Source of the DNA: an uncultured Prevotella sp.
GTDB lineage: Bacteria; Bacteroidota; Bacteroidia; Bacteroidales; Bacteroidaceae
Length of the DNA stretch: 7,975 bases
Direction: 5' to 3'
Assembly (NCBI GenBank): GCA_900554835.1
Contig: USJD01000168.1
Location: 1 to 7,975 of the forward strand
Numbering within the stretch: position 1 is the stretch's first letter; each line of letters begins with the position of its first letter. This document shows, piece after piece, positions 1 through 6,799 of this stretch. The translations under genes were made by a program, and so were the position numbers. The notes beneath the pieces are model-generated. The model had not been told where the DNA came from, made no database searches, and saw only the letters and a list, made by a program, of their open reading frames with translations.

Positions 1-1
1 A

Positions 2-193
2 AAGGTAACCAGCCTGCGAATACGGAATGTCACGCTTGACGATGTAATGATTTTCGACAATAGCAACTTAAAACCTCTAAACAATAATTTACCAGAAAAT
101 CCAGTCATGAGTTATGCCTGGAGTAAAAAGTACGGACTTGTGCAATATACCTTCAAAGATGGAACAGTTTTCACAAGAATCGGCATAAAATAA
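2..193 (+). CDS. 3' end of an unidentified protein (partial)
   Basis: An open frame enters from the left edge and runs 63 codons to a TAA at 191-193; the other two plus frames close early. The visible C-terminus includes VMSYAWSKKYGLVQYTFKDG followed by TVFTRIGIK. Its alternating polar and aromatic residues, ending in short beta-strand-like segments, recall the C-termini of small secreted or lipoprotein-type hypothetical proteins of Bacteroidota. That is an impression, not an identification. The start, any signal peptide and the function lie outside the window. The gene converges on the Fic gene. I see no ATG-led alternative that would make this a separate short gene. Confidence 0.6.
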   Translation, partial: KVTSLRIRNVTLDDVMIFDNSNLKPLNNNLPENPVMSYAWSKKYGLVQYTFKDGTVFTRIGIK

Positions 194-198
194 CAGGG

Positions 199-217
199 CA
201 GTCGACCGAGGCGACTG
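199..217. repeat. Short perfect inverted repeat after the first gene
   Basis: CAGTCG (199-204) pairs with CGACTG (212-217) across a 7-nt loop, six bases after the stop of the upstream partial gene. It could be the 3' hairpin of that transcript. Neither strand has a T-run after it, so a canonical intrinsic terminator is not shown. The palindromic repeat at 260-303 is the stronger candidate for ending transcripts here. Confidence 0.35.
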
Positions 218-259
218 AGCAGAAAGAGGGATATAAAGATCAACTTCAAATCAGAATAG

Positions 260-303
260 GAAATTAGGGAAAATTTTCCTCTAATTTCCCCTAATTTCCT
301 CTA
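260..303. repeat. Left copy of 44-bp palindromic repeat flanking fic
   Basis: These 44 bp match 1713-1756 at 43 positions in the same orientation. The only difference is a base in the G-run (gggaaaa here, ggggaaa there). Internally, the arm GAAATTAGGGAAAATT (260-275) pairs with AATTTCCCCTAATTTC (283-298) around a 7-nt spacer, with one mismatch. The copy starts about 27 bp beyond the stop codon of the Fic gene, between two convergent genes, so as RNA it would form a long hairpin and could end transcription. Degenerate AATTCCCC repeats continue to about 310. It could be a REP-like element, an operator-derived sequence or a recombination footprint. Confidence 0.85.
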
Positions 304-329
304 AATTCCCCAGTTTTCATTATTAGAAA

Positions 330-1643
330 CTATAAATTTGTCAATTCTTTTAAAATATCTTCGAATCCTTCAGCCCTGATATACCCAACCATGCGCTTGT
401 TTATAGGTGCTTTTGCCAACAACTTCAATTCTACAAGATGCTGTAAATCTGTACGAGCTGTCCTTATTGTAATAGGAAAACGTATAGATACCTCTTTTGC
501 CGTCAAGAGCGTCTTAGGTTTTTCACTAAAGATCTTTAGAATTTGTCCCTGACGCTCATTGATATTACTAAAACCACGAAATTGGTAATATTCCTCTCTT
601 TCTTTCATCTTCTTCCGAAGATAAACCTGCAAAGCCTCATATGCTTTCTTCATCGCCTGTAGATGATACACGATAAAATAAGACAAATCCAACTCATCTT
701 GCTCAACATACAAAAAAGATTTTTCGTACTGGTTCTTACTTTTATAAATAACTCGCGAAATTGACAGAAACTCAGTTAGCCAATAGCCTTTTTTCAGGAG
801 ATACCAATAAATTAAAGAACGAGAAGTCCGCCCATTACCATCAACAAACGGATGAAAATACGCCAACATAAAATGAATAATAATACCTTTAATAATGGGA
901 TGAATGAATGGTTCATTTTTATCGTCATTAGCAAAGTCACATAAGTCTGTCAACAAACCTTTTAAATCTGCTGCAAATGGAGGTGTATGAACTATTTCTC
1001 CTGTAATATCATTCATGACACATATCTTGTCATCTTTCCTTAATGCACCTTCATCAGAAGAGTCATTAAGAGTCTCTTTGGCTATTAGTCTATGAATATT
1101 CAATAATGCCTCCAAGCTAAAACGTTCATCCTTATGCGCAACCAAATATTGGATAGTAGCATAGTTGTTGACTATCATTTGTTGACTTTTATTGATAGGC
1201 TTTGCTTGTTTACGCAACATTTCTTTCGCAACTTTCCTCGTCGTGGAAGCTCCTTCCATTTGGCTAGAAGCAATGGCCTCTTCCATGATAGAACTTAACA
1301 AATACACTTTGTGGTCTTTTTCAGGAATAATACCACCAGCACCAAGGCTACCGCCAAAATTCATATCAAACTCATGAAGAAGTTGCTGCATCTTACTTGT
1401 TATCGTAAAATGAAATTGCAACTTTCCAAACTTGAGATTTATAACATTCAACCGCCTCTTAAACTTTACAGCCTGCCAAAGCACTTCGGGCAGAATGCCC
1501 GAAGGAACCATATACTTCACCTTGTCCCAATAGTAGTAACCATCATCTATTTTTGCAAAAAGGTCACCATACATAGGATTAACCAACAGCTTGATGGACT
1601 CTTGTTCATTAGCTTCAGAGAATTTTGGAGGAGATTCTATCAT
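330..1643 (-). CDS. Fic-domain protein AMP-transferase with N-terminal inhibitory motif and C-terminal winged helix
   Basis: The 437-aa protein carries the canonical Fic signature HPFVDGNGRTSR at residues 264-275. His264 would be the catalytic base, and the Asp and GNGR residues bind Mg/ATP phosphates. Fic enzymes with this motif transfer AMP from ATP to Ser, Thr or Tyr hydroxyls of target proteins. An upstream SSQMEG at 126-131 fits the [S/T]xxxE[G/N] inhibitory helix, placing it with the self-inhibited class II (N-terminal inhibitory) Fic proteins such as Shewanella SoFic; Glu130 would be the obstructing residue. A Fic_N-like region precedes it, and a target-docking flap is likely near 207-225. 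Residues about 362-425 (INERQGQILKIF to KRMVGYIRAE) look like a winged helix-turn-helix. It is cytoplasmic. The start at 1643 follows an A/T-rich leader without a Shine-Dalgarno, as is normal here. No antitoxin-like partner is adjacent. The target is unknown; the DNA-binding domain and flanking palindromes suggest autoregulation (inference). Its AT-rich codons differ from metG, consistent with acquisition. Confidence 0.93.
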   Translation of the reverse strand: MIESPPKFSEANEQESIKLLVNPMYGDLFAKIDDGYYYWDKVKYMVPSGILPEVLWQAVKFKRRLNVINLKFGKLQFHFTITSKMQQLLHEFDMNFGGSLGAGGIIPEKDHKVYLLSSIMEEAIASSQMEGASTTRKVAKEMLRKQAKPINKSQQMIVNNYATIQYLVAHKDERFSLEALLNIHRLIAKETLNDSSDEGALRKDDKICVMNDITGEIVHTPPFAADLKGLLTDLCDFANDDKNEPFIHPIIKGIIIHFMLAYFHPFVDGNGRTSRSLIYWYLLKKGYWLTEFLSISRVIYKSKNQYEKSFLYVEQDELDLSYFIVYHLQAMKKAYEALQVYLRKKMKEREEYYQFRGFSNINERQGQILKIFSEKPKTLLTAKEVSIRFPITIRTARTDLQHLVELKLLAKAPINKRMVGYIRAEGFEDILKELTNL

Positions 1644-1692
1644 TTTACATTATTATTTACGGATAGCATATAAATCATATTTATTTTGCCTG

Positions 1693-1700
1693 CAAATATA
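1693..1700 (-). promoter_or_regulatory. Probable -7 promoter element of fic
   Basis: On the minus strand these bases read TATATTTG, an exact match to the Bacteroidota -7 consensus TAnnTTTG. It is about 50 bp upstream of the Fic start codon. No good TTTG lies at the -33 distance; that place is taken by the palindrome 1713-1751. A protein bound to the palindrome would therefore overlap the -33 region, which fits operator control. Confidence 0.5.
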
Positions 1701-1712
1701 ATAATAAAAAAT

Positions 1713-1756
1713 GAAATTAGGGGAAATTTTCCTCTAATTTCCCCTAATTTCCTCTA
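1713..1756. repeat. Right copy of 44-bp palindromic repeat, upstream of fic
   Basis: The arm GAAATTAGGGGAAATT (1713-1728) and the arm AATTTCCCCTAATTTC (1736-1751) are perfect reverse complements, 16 bp each, around the spacer TTCCTCT. This is the intact version of the element at 260-303. It sits 13 bp upstream of the fic -7 element, a position suited to an operator. Within each arm, AAATTAGGGGAAATT is nearly a repeat of its own half. The block continues with a degenerate 20-bp-period repeat: TTTCCTCTATTTT occurs at 1748-1760 and again at 1768-1780. Confidence 0.88.
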
Positions 1757-1921
1757 TTTTCAATCGTTTTCCTCTATTTTTCACTTCTTTTGCATACAAA
1801 ACTCTCTTCTTATTGTTTCTAAAATAGCTATCTGAAGGAATTTCCGCATTATTTTCCGTAGTCACACCTTATTATATTAAGAAAAGCATCGAAAAACTTC
1901 CCAGTTTCCAACTATTTTTTG

Positions 1922-1929
1922 TAATTTTG
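1922..1929 (+). promoter_or_regulatory. -7 promoter element of metG
   Basis: TAATTTTG matches the Bacteroidota consensus TAnnTTTG and lies 36 bp before the metG ATG, giving an expected leader of roughly 30 nt. A convincing -33 TTTG at 19-21 bp spacing is not visible; only TTTC at 1905-1908 is nearby, and it is too close. The leader also holds a five-codon ATG frame at 1950-1964 that stops one base before the metG start. That frame is probably fortuitous. Confidence 0.6.
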
Positions 1930-1965
1930 CACCCAAAATAACAAAAAAAATGTATATTAGCTAAT

Positions 1966-4032
1966 ATGGAACAGAAAAATTTCAAACGCACCACTGTGAC
2001 GGCAGCTTTGCCATACGCCAATGGTGGTGTACATATCGGACACCTGGCAGGTGTATATGTGCCAGCCGATATCTACGTGCGCTATCTCCGACTCAAAAAA
2101 CAAGACGTTGTTTTCATCGGCGGTAGTGATGAGCATGGTGTACCTGTAACCATCCGTGCCAAGAAAGAGGGCATCACCGTACAGGAGGTGGTGGACCGCT
2201 ATCACAATCTGATCAAGAAAAGTTTTGAGGACTTCGGCATTTCCTTTGATATCTATAGCCGTACGACCTCAAAAGTTCACAATAAGTTTGCTTCTGATTT
2301 CTTCCGCACTCTCTATGATAAGGGCGTGCTCGAAGAGAAGGTAGAGGAGCAGTTCTGCGATGAGGTAACAGGAGAATTCCTCACAGACCGTAACATCGTG
2401 GGTACTTGTCCTCGCTGTGGTGCTGAAGGTGCCTATGGTGACCAGTGCGAGAAATGTGGTGCTACACTTTCGCCTGAGGAGTTGATCAACCCAACCAACA
2501 AGAACAATCCTGGACACGGTCTCGTAAAGAAGCCTACCAAGAACTGGTATCTGCCTTTAGGAAAGTATCAGGACTGGCTGAAGCAATGGATTCTGGAAGG
2601 TCACAAGGAGTGGAGAACTAATGTTTATGGTCAGTGCAAAAGCTGGCTTGACATGGATTTGCAGCCTCGTGCGATGACCCGCGACCTGGATTGGGGTATT
2701 CCTGTTCCTGTGGAGGGTGCTGAGGGCAAGGTGCTCTACGTATGGTTTGATGCACCTATCGGTTACATCTCAAATACCAAGGAACTCTGCGATGCACAGC
2801 CTGAGAAATGGGGCACATGGCAGAAATGGTGGCAGGATCCTGAGACTCGTCTCGTTCACTTCATCGGTAAGGACAACATCGTGTTCCACTGCATCATCTT
2901 CCCTACTATGCTGAAGGCACACGGCGACTATATCCTGCCAGACAACGTGCCTGCCAACGAGTTCCTGAATCTTGAGGATGATAAGATTTCTACCTCTCGT
3001 AACTGGGCAGTCTGGTTGCACGAGTATCTCGTAGATCTCCCAGGCAAGCAGGATGTTTTGCGCTATGTATTGACAGCCAATGCTCCTGAGACCAAGGACA
3101 ACAACTTCACATGGAAGGATTTCCAGGAGCGCAATAACTCTGAGTTGGTAGCTGTTTATGGTAACTTCGTAAACCGTGCTCTCCAGCTCACCAAGAAATA
3201 TTGGGGCGGTGTGGTTCCAGCTTGCGGCGAGTTGCAGGAAGTAGATAAGAAGACCATCGCAGAGTTCAAGGATGTCAAGCAGGCATTGGAGCAGAACCTC
3301 GATGTATTCAAGTTCCGCGAGGCACAGAAGGAAGCCATGAACTTGGCACGTATCGGTAACAAGTATATCACCGAGTGCGAGCCTTGGAAGGTTTGGAAGA
3401 CCGACCCTAAGCGTGTGGAGACTATCCTGAATATCTCCCTTCAGTTGGTTGCCAACCTCGCCATCGCTTTCGAACCATTCTTGCCTTTCTCTTCTGAGAA
3501 ACTGCGCAAGATGATCAACATGCCTAACTTCGAGTGGACTCAACTGGGTAGCACCGACCTCCTCAAGGCAGGCGACCAGCTCGGCGAGCCAGAGTTGCTC
3601 TTCGAGAAGATTGACGATGAGGTGATTGAAAAGCAGCTTCAGAAACTTGCCGACGAGAAGAAGGCAAACGAGGAGGCTTCTTACACTCCAGAGCCTATCA
3701 AGCCAGAGGTTAGCTTTGATGATTTCGAGAAGCTCGACATTCGCGTGGGCCATATTCTGAACTGCGAGAAGGTGAAAAAATCGAAGAAACTTCTGAAGTT
3801 CACCATCGATGACGGTACAGGTACTGAGCGTACTATCTGTTCAGGTATCGCCGCCTACTATGAGCCAGAGCAGCTGATCGGTAAGGATGTGCTCTTCGTT
3901 GCAAACTTTGCACCTCGCAAGATGATGGGTATCGAGAGCCAGGGTATGATCCTGAGTGCAGTCAACTTCGACGGCTCATTGAACGTTACCTCTCTCCTTG
4001 GCAAGGTTAAGCCAGGAAGCCAGGTAGGATAA
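1966..4032 (+). CDS. metG: Methionyl-tRNA synthetase with C-terminal tRNA-binding domain
   Basis: This 688-aa class I synthetase charges tRNA-Met and initiator tRNA with methionine in the cytoplasm. The N-terminal catalytic core shows ALPYANGGVHIGHLAG with the HIGH motif at 23-26. The metal-binding insert has CPRC at 148-151 and CEKC at 161-164, a complete four-cysteine zinc knuckle of the E. coli-like type. The second signature appears as KISTS at 340-344, a usual variant of KMSKS. The anticodon-binding helical domain follows (about 390-560), then a charged linker (about 560-582). An EMAP-II/Trbp111-like OB-fold ends the protein (583-688, from SFDDFEKLDIRVGHI to GKVKPGSQVG). The fused C-terminal domain promotes dimerisation and non-specific tRNA binding in the family. 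The length is full. The codon use is strongly biased with many G/C third positions, unlike the flanking accessory DNA, as expected of a highly expressed core gene. It is transcribed alone, between its own promoter and terminator. Confidence 0.98.
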   Translation: MEQKNFKRTTVTAALPYANGGVHIGHLAGVYVPADIYVRYLRLKKQDVVFIGGSDEHGVPVTIRAKKEGITVQEVVDRYHNLIKKSFEDFGISFDIYSRTTSKVHNKFASDFFRTLYDKGVLEEKVEEQFCDEVTGEFLTDRNIVGTCPRCGAEGAYGDQCEKCGATLSPEELINPTNKNNPGHGLVKKPTKNWYLPLGKYQDWLKQWILEGHKEWRTNVYGQCKSWLDMDLQPRAMTRDLDWGIPVPVEGAEGKVLYVWFDAPIGYISNTKELCDAQPEKWGTWQKWWQDPETRLVHFIGKDNIVFHCIIFPTMLKAHGDYILPDNVPANEFLNLEDDKISTSRNWAVWLHEYLVDLPGKQDVLRYVLTANAPETKDNNFTWKDFQERNNSELVAVYGNFVNRALQLTKKYWGGVVPACGELQEVDKKTIAEFKDVKQALEQNLDVFKFREAQKEAMNLARIGNKYITECEPWKVWKTDPKRVETILNISLQLVANLAIAFEPFLPFSSEKLRKMINMPNFEWTQLGSTDLLKAGDQLGEPELLFEKIDDEVIEKQLQKLADEKKANEEASYTPEPIKPEVSFDDFEKLDIRVGHILNCEKVKKSKKLLKFTIDDGTGTERTICSGIAAYYEPEQLIGKDVLFVANFAPRKMMGIESQGMILSAVNFDGSLNVTSLLGKVKPGSQVG

Positions 4033-4114
4033 TAGATTTAGAGTTATCAATAGAATAGACGATAGAAAAACAGCAAGAATTATCGATTAGAATAAAAAGA
4101 TAAGAGATATGATT

Positions 4115-4153
4115 AAAGCCCTATACAGCAACTTGCAGGTATAGGGCTTTTTT
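4115..4153 (+). terminator. Intrinsic terminator of metG
   Basis: AAAGCCCTATA (4115-4125) and TATAGGGCTTT (4140-4150) form a perfect 11-bp stem with a 14-nt loop. A T-run extends to 4153. It lies about 80 bp after the metG stop codon with no gene between, so metG is probably monocistronic. Confidence 0.9.
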
Positions 4154-4200
4154 ATATTTATTTGAACCGAATGTTTTATATTTATCCGAACCAGTATTTC

Positions 4201-4509
4201 TCATTTGAACCGGATGTAGGACCGGTCGTCAAAGCTATGATTGCCCTCCAGCAGTCCCTTAGTGGCGAGGAAAGAGGAAATGTTTTGAGGATCGGCTGCG
4301 AGTTGAGCCTGCAGGGCAGCCTCGCTTTCGGCAAGAGTTGGTTTCAGGAACGGATATCCATCGCTTGCCAGAACGATTTCTCCTATGGCTAGGAAAATGA
4401 CCTTTACACCCTCACGGTAAATAGGAAATCCATCGATTACTGCATAATGAGTGTTCTGTCCGTCGAGCATCGCCTGAATAAGCAGCGGTTCAATAGCCTT
4501 GCATGCCCA
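4201..4509 (-). pseudogene. C-terminal remnant of a putative PP2C-fold phosphatase-like protein
   Basis: On the minus strand an open frame runs about 100 codons from near 4509 to a TGA at 4201-4203, and the frame is closed by a stop at 4522-4524. It reads as the tail of a larger protein: HYAVIDGFPIYREGVKV, then GEIVLASDGYPFLKPTL, and finally SFDDRSYIRFK. The hydrophobic strand followed by ASDG, and the closing DD, resemble the last metal-binding strands of PP2C-type phosphatase folds. The match is from memory of the family and is moderate. The only internal ATG (4468-4470) would give 89 aa with no N-terminal catalytic part, so a functional enzyme is unlikely. The missing 5' part ends where an unrelated plus-strand fragment begins, which suggests a deletion or insertion junction near 4503-4520. 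An intact small gene of 89 aa cannot be excluded. Confidence 0.5.
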
Positions 4510-4607
4510 AAGAAGATTTACTTACTGGGGGCAGTATGGCATACACTCGCCCTGATGGAGTCAAGGTTATTCCATTGGCTTGCTTAAAAGACTTGCAGGT
4601 AAACTAA
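4503..4607 (+). pseudogene. 34-codon fragment, possible C-terminal remnant of another gene
   Basis: An ATG-led frame encodes 34 residues (MPKEDLLTGGS, then MAYTRPDGVKVIPLACLKD, then LQVN) and ends with TAA at 4605-4607; the frame is closed upstream by TAG at 4494. The composition is protein-like, and the TRPDGVKVIPL segment looks like a C-terminal beta hairpin of a larger Bacteroidota protein. I cannot name the family. Its first bases overlap the end of the minus-strand remnant, so the two probably met by rearrangement. It has no visible promoter and is probably not functional. Confidence 0.35.
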
Positions 4608-4670
4608 TTTACTGGATTAACTAAAAAAAGGAGTAGTACACAACATTTAATGCTTTTTTAAATATGAAAT

Positions 4671-4722
4671 ATAGCCCTGCATAAACTTTTTCAGAAAAAT
4701 GCAAGGCTATTTTAATATTTTG
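4671..4722 (+). terminator. Terminator-like hairpin in the remnant region
   Basis: ATAGCCCTGCAT (4671-4682) pairs with ATGCAAGGCTAT (4699-4710) at 11 of 12 positions. Inside the loop, a TTTT/AAAA pair around CAG can extend the fold. A T-rich tract (TTTTAATATTTTG) follows on the plus strand only. It would end plus-strand transcription coming from the fragment at 4503-4607, and is probably left over from the gene that fragment belonged to. Confidence 0.5.
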
Positions 4723-4725
4723 TTG

Positions 4726-4733
4726 TACCTTTG
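4726..4733 (+). promoter_or_regulatory. Possible -7 element, long leader to the sulfatase-fold gene
   Basis: TACCTTTG matches TAnnTTTG, but no TTTG sits at the -33 position. If used, it would start a transcript with an unusually long leader (about 320 nt) before the transferase gene at 5066. I found no better -7 match nearer that gene. The support is weak. Confidence 0.3.
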
Positions 4734-5065
4734 CCATTGGATTTGGTGCAAGCCATCTCCAAGACATCATTGGTAAACAAAGCATTCGCTATTATTTCGC
4801 GTTCAGCCAAAAGCCTCGGAAACTTCTTGGAAATAACGTAACAAGGAATAATTGTGATAAGGTACTCGGTATGGAGTGCCTTAATCAATCGTATATTTAG
4901 CAATGCATCTGCGCTATAGGCGTGGTGCATTCTTATGGGTTGATTGAGGTTTCCATTCCGAGGCTGCCTCATAGCTGAACGCAATAAGAGCATCACGCCC
5001 TTTTTGCGTCTTGGCGTGATTGATAGTTGTATGCACTTATTGTATTTATGACTATTAATTATTGT
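4734..5065. other. Gene-free 330-bp stretch upstream of the transferase
   Basis: No convincing gene lies here. Plus-strand frames are broken by stops every 20-50 codons. A 125-codon minus-strand frame (4712-5089) crosses the 5' end of the next gene and shows no recognisable motif or protein-like composition. The stretch could be a long structured leader or a decayed gene; I could not match it to a family. An inverted repeat at 4992-5020 is its one clear structure. Confidence 0.5.
4992..5020. repeat. Perfect inverted repeat upstream of the transferase
   Basis: ATCACGCC (4992-4999) and GGCGTGAT (5013-5020) are exact reverse complements with a 13-nt loop that contains a T-run. The structure ends 45 bp before the preferred ATG at 5066. 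It could be an operator or a hairpin in the mRNA leader. The T-run is in the loop rather than after the stem, so it is not a normal terminator. Confidence 0.45.
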
Positions 5066-6667
5066 ATGAAAGAATGGTTGAGAAAGCAAAGCCTTATTGT
5101 AGTGCTTGCTTTGGTTGTGATTTGTTTGATTCCTGTAGTGTATAAGGAGTTGCTTGATGATTTCTCTTTAGGTAGAGTCATTTCTTCTGCCTTGTATGTG
5201 TCGCCATTGTGTTTCCTTTTGGCGACTATCCGTAAGAAATGGATTTTCATTGTGTTTTCAAGTCTATTGATGGTTACGTCGTTCTTGGAAACTATGATGG
5301 TACTTCTCTATAAGAATTATCTAATTGCTGGAAATATTCTGGCAATATTGGGGACTACGGCTGATGAAGGAACAGGCTTCGTGTTGAGTTCTTTGAGTAA
5401 AGTGCCATTGGCAATACCTGTCATATTGGTATTTGTCTTCTTGTTGCTTGCATATAGACCTGCTGTTTCTTGTAAGAGAAACATGCTTTGTGCAGGTTTG
5501 TGTGCGCTGGTCTCAGTGTTGTTTTTGACATATCAATTAAAAGTACGTTGGCAGGGTAATATAACGATTACTTTTTATGTGGAACAGAATGTTCTGGCTC
5601 GCCCTCCTTACAATTTTTGGTTTCAATCGAAGAATGCCTTTGAACAACAATTGCATAAAAGAGACATTGGAAAGGCGGATAAAATGTCATTTGGTGCTAA
5701 ACGTCCAAAGATAGTTGGAAAGGAAATTTATGTCTTGGCGATAGGAGAGTCTTTGAGATATGATAATTTGTCATTGTCAGGTTATCATCGTTCGACAACA
5801 CCTTTGCTTGATTCTTTGGAGCCTATTGTTTTATTTAGTGATTACTATTCCACAGCTAATCTAACGATGTATTCTGTTCCTCAGATTGTGACTCGTGCGA
5901 CACCTGAAGACTTTAATCTCAACTATCGCGAGAAGAGCATCTTCAAGCCTTTTCAGGAATGTGGCTTTAAGACATTTGTGATAGGAAACAATCTGATGGG
6001 TGAAAAAGGGTATGAATATTTGAGCCATGGCTGCGATAAGGTTTATTCGATACCAGGATACGATGACTCTAAGATAGCTTCTTTGGTTGATTCTTTATCT
6101 AATCTCTACGATAAAGTGTTCTTTATAGTGCATTTCAAGGGCAATCATGGCCCTTATAATAATTTCAAGAAAGCTCAGAATAAATATCGTCCTAATCCTG
6201 TCTTTGACCATGTGGGTTGGGACAACCATGAAGCTATGGTGAACGCTTATGATAACACCGTCTTGTTTATGGATTATTGCGTTTATCATATTATCAAGGC
6301 TATTGATAAGAAAAATGTACAATCAGCTTTTCTTATGGTCTCCGATCATGGAGCTGATTATGATACAGGTGTGAGTGATCATGGAGGTAATTGCAATCCG
6401 AGAAAGCCAGAATATCATGTGCCTTTGATTTTATGGCAAAGCGAGGTGTGGAGAAATAAATATCCTATGAAATATCAGAGTTTGAAAGCAAATAAAGACA
6501 AACCTGTCAATGCAGACAACGTGTTTTACTCTGTATGCGACATGGCTGATATTTCGATAAGTCCGATGTATGCAAAAGCAGAATGGTCTGTTTTTAATCA
6601 ACACTTGCAATCTCACGAACGCAAGTTGTTGGTGCCTGATGGCAAAAATTATATCGTAGTAAAATAA
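5066..6667 (+). CDS. EptA-like phosphoethanolamine transferase (sulfatase/alkaline phosphatase fold)
   Basis: The 533-aa protein (counted from the ATG at 5066) has five N-terminal membrane segments near residues 8-26, 40-55, 58-81, 113-130 and 140-158. A periplasmic sulfatase-fold domain follows (about 215-500), the layout of EptA/MCR-type enzymes. These move phosphoethanolamine from phosphatidylethanolamine to lipid A or other surface glycans. Motifs visible are VLAIGESLRYDNLSLSGYHR (metal ligand Glu228), ANLTMYSVP (nucleophile Thr267), VHFKGNHGPY, MVSDHGAD (metal ligands Asp427 and His428), a second SDHGG (His439) and YHVPLILW (His451). The loop LGTTADE keeps the TxxxE pair (Thr97, Glu101) seen in EptA substrate-binding loops, though the Asn usually four residues earlier is Ala. 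In-frame starts also exist at TTG 5027 and ATG 5048. I prefer 5066 because MKEWLRKQ gives a normal positively charged lead into the first membrane segment. No lipid A or capsule genes adjoin it, so the acceptor is unknown. Confidence 0.88.
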   Translation: MKEWLRKQSLIVVLALVVICLIPVVYKELLDDFSLGRVISSALYVSPLCFLLATIRKKWIFIVFSSLLMVTSFLETMMVLLYKNYLIAGNILAILGTTADEGTGFVLSSLSKVPLAIPVILVFVFLLLAYRPAVSCKRNMLCAGLCALVSVLFLTYQLKVRWQGNITITFYVEQNVLARPPYNFWFQSKNAFEQQLHKRDIGKADKMSFGAKRPKIVGKEIYVLAIGESLRYDNLSLSGYHRSTTPLLDSLEPIVLFSDYYSTANLTMYSVPQIVTRATPEDFNLNYREKSIFKPFQECGFKTFVIGNNLMGEKGYEYLSHGCDKVYSIPGYDDSKIASLVDSLSNLYDKVFFIVHFKGNHGPYNNFKKAQNKYRPNPVFDHVGWDNHEAMVNAYDNTVLFMDYCVYHIIKAIDKKNVQSAFLMVSDHGADYDTGVSDHGGNCNPRKPEYHVPLILWQSEVWRNKYPMKYQSLKANKDKPVNADNVFYSVCDMADISISPMYAKAEWSVFNQHLQSHERKLLVPDGKNYIVVK

Positions 6668-6725
6668 TTGCCAAATGCTCTGTGTGAAATGTAATCGAAG
6701 AAAAGGAAGTAAAAAATATAATCCT

Positions 6726-6788
6726 AAAGCACCCTTCAGTAAACACTGCTGTGCTTTAGATACCACAGCAGAATACTGAAGGGTGTTT
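6726..6788. terminator. Compound hairpin, probable bidirectional terminator
   Basis: The outer stem CACCCTTCAGTA (6730-6741) pairs perfectly with TACTGAAGGGTG (6774-6785) and extends by AAA/TTT past one bulged G. An inner stem CTGCTGTG (6746-6753) pairs perfectly with CACAGCAG (6764-6771) around a 10-nt loop. The two stems are joined by an internal loop of aaca opposite aa. It lies about 60 bp after the transferase stop, between convergent genes. A short TTT follows on the plus strand and an A/T-rich tract with a T-run follows on the minus strand, so it can serve both directions. Confidence 0.75.
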
Positions 6789-6799
6789 ATCTTTAGCAA

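Noticed and set aside
330..1643. Fic gene as the toxin of a Doc/Phd or FicT/FicA toxin-antitoxin pair
   Set aside because: No small antitoxin gene adjoins it, and the inhibitory motif is inside the protein itself, as in class II Fic proteins.
1950..1964. Five-codon upstream frame before metG as a regulatory leader peptide
   Set aside because: It is only four residues long (MYIS), in an A-rich leader where a chance ATG is likely, and contains no run of Met codons that would suggest attenuation by methionyl-tRNA.
2770..3753. Minus-strand frame of 327 codons inside metG
   Set aside because: It is antisense to a complete, strongly motif-supported metG. Its Leu/Val-rich composition is the usual mirror of biased codons, and it shows no motif.
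4712..5089. Minus-strand frame of 125 codons
   Set aside because: It overlaps the 5' end of the transferase gene and a hairpin, has no recognisable domain or promoter, and has unnatural composition.
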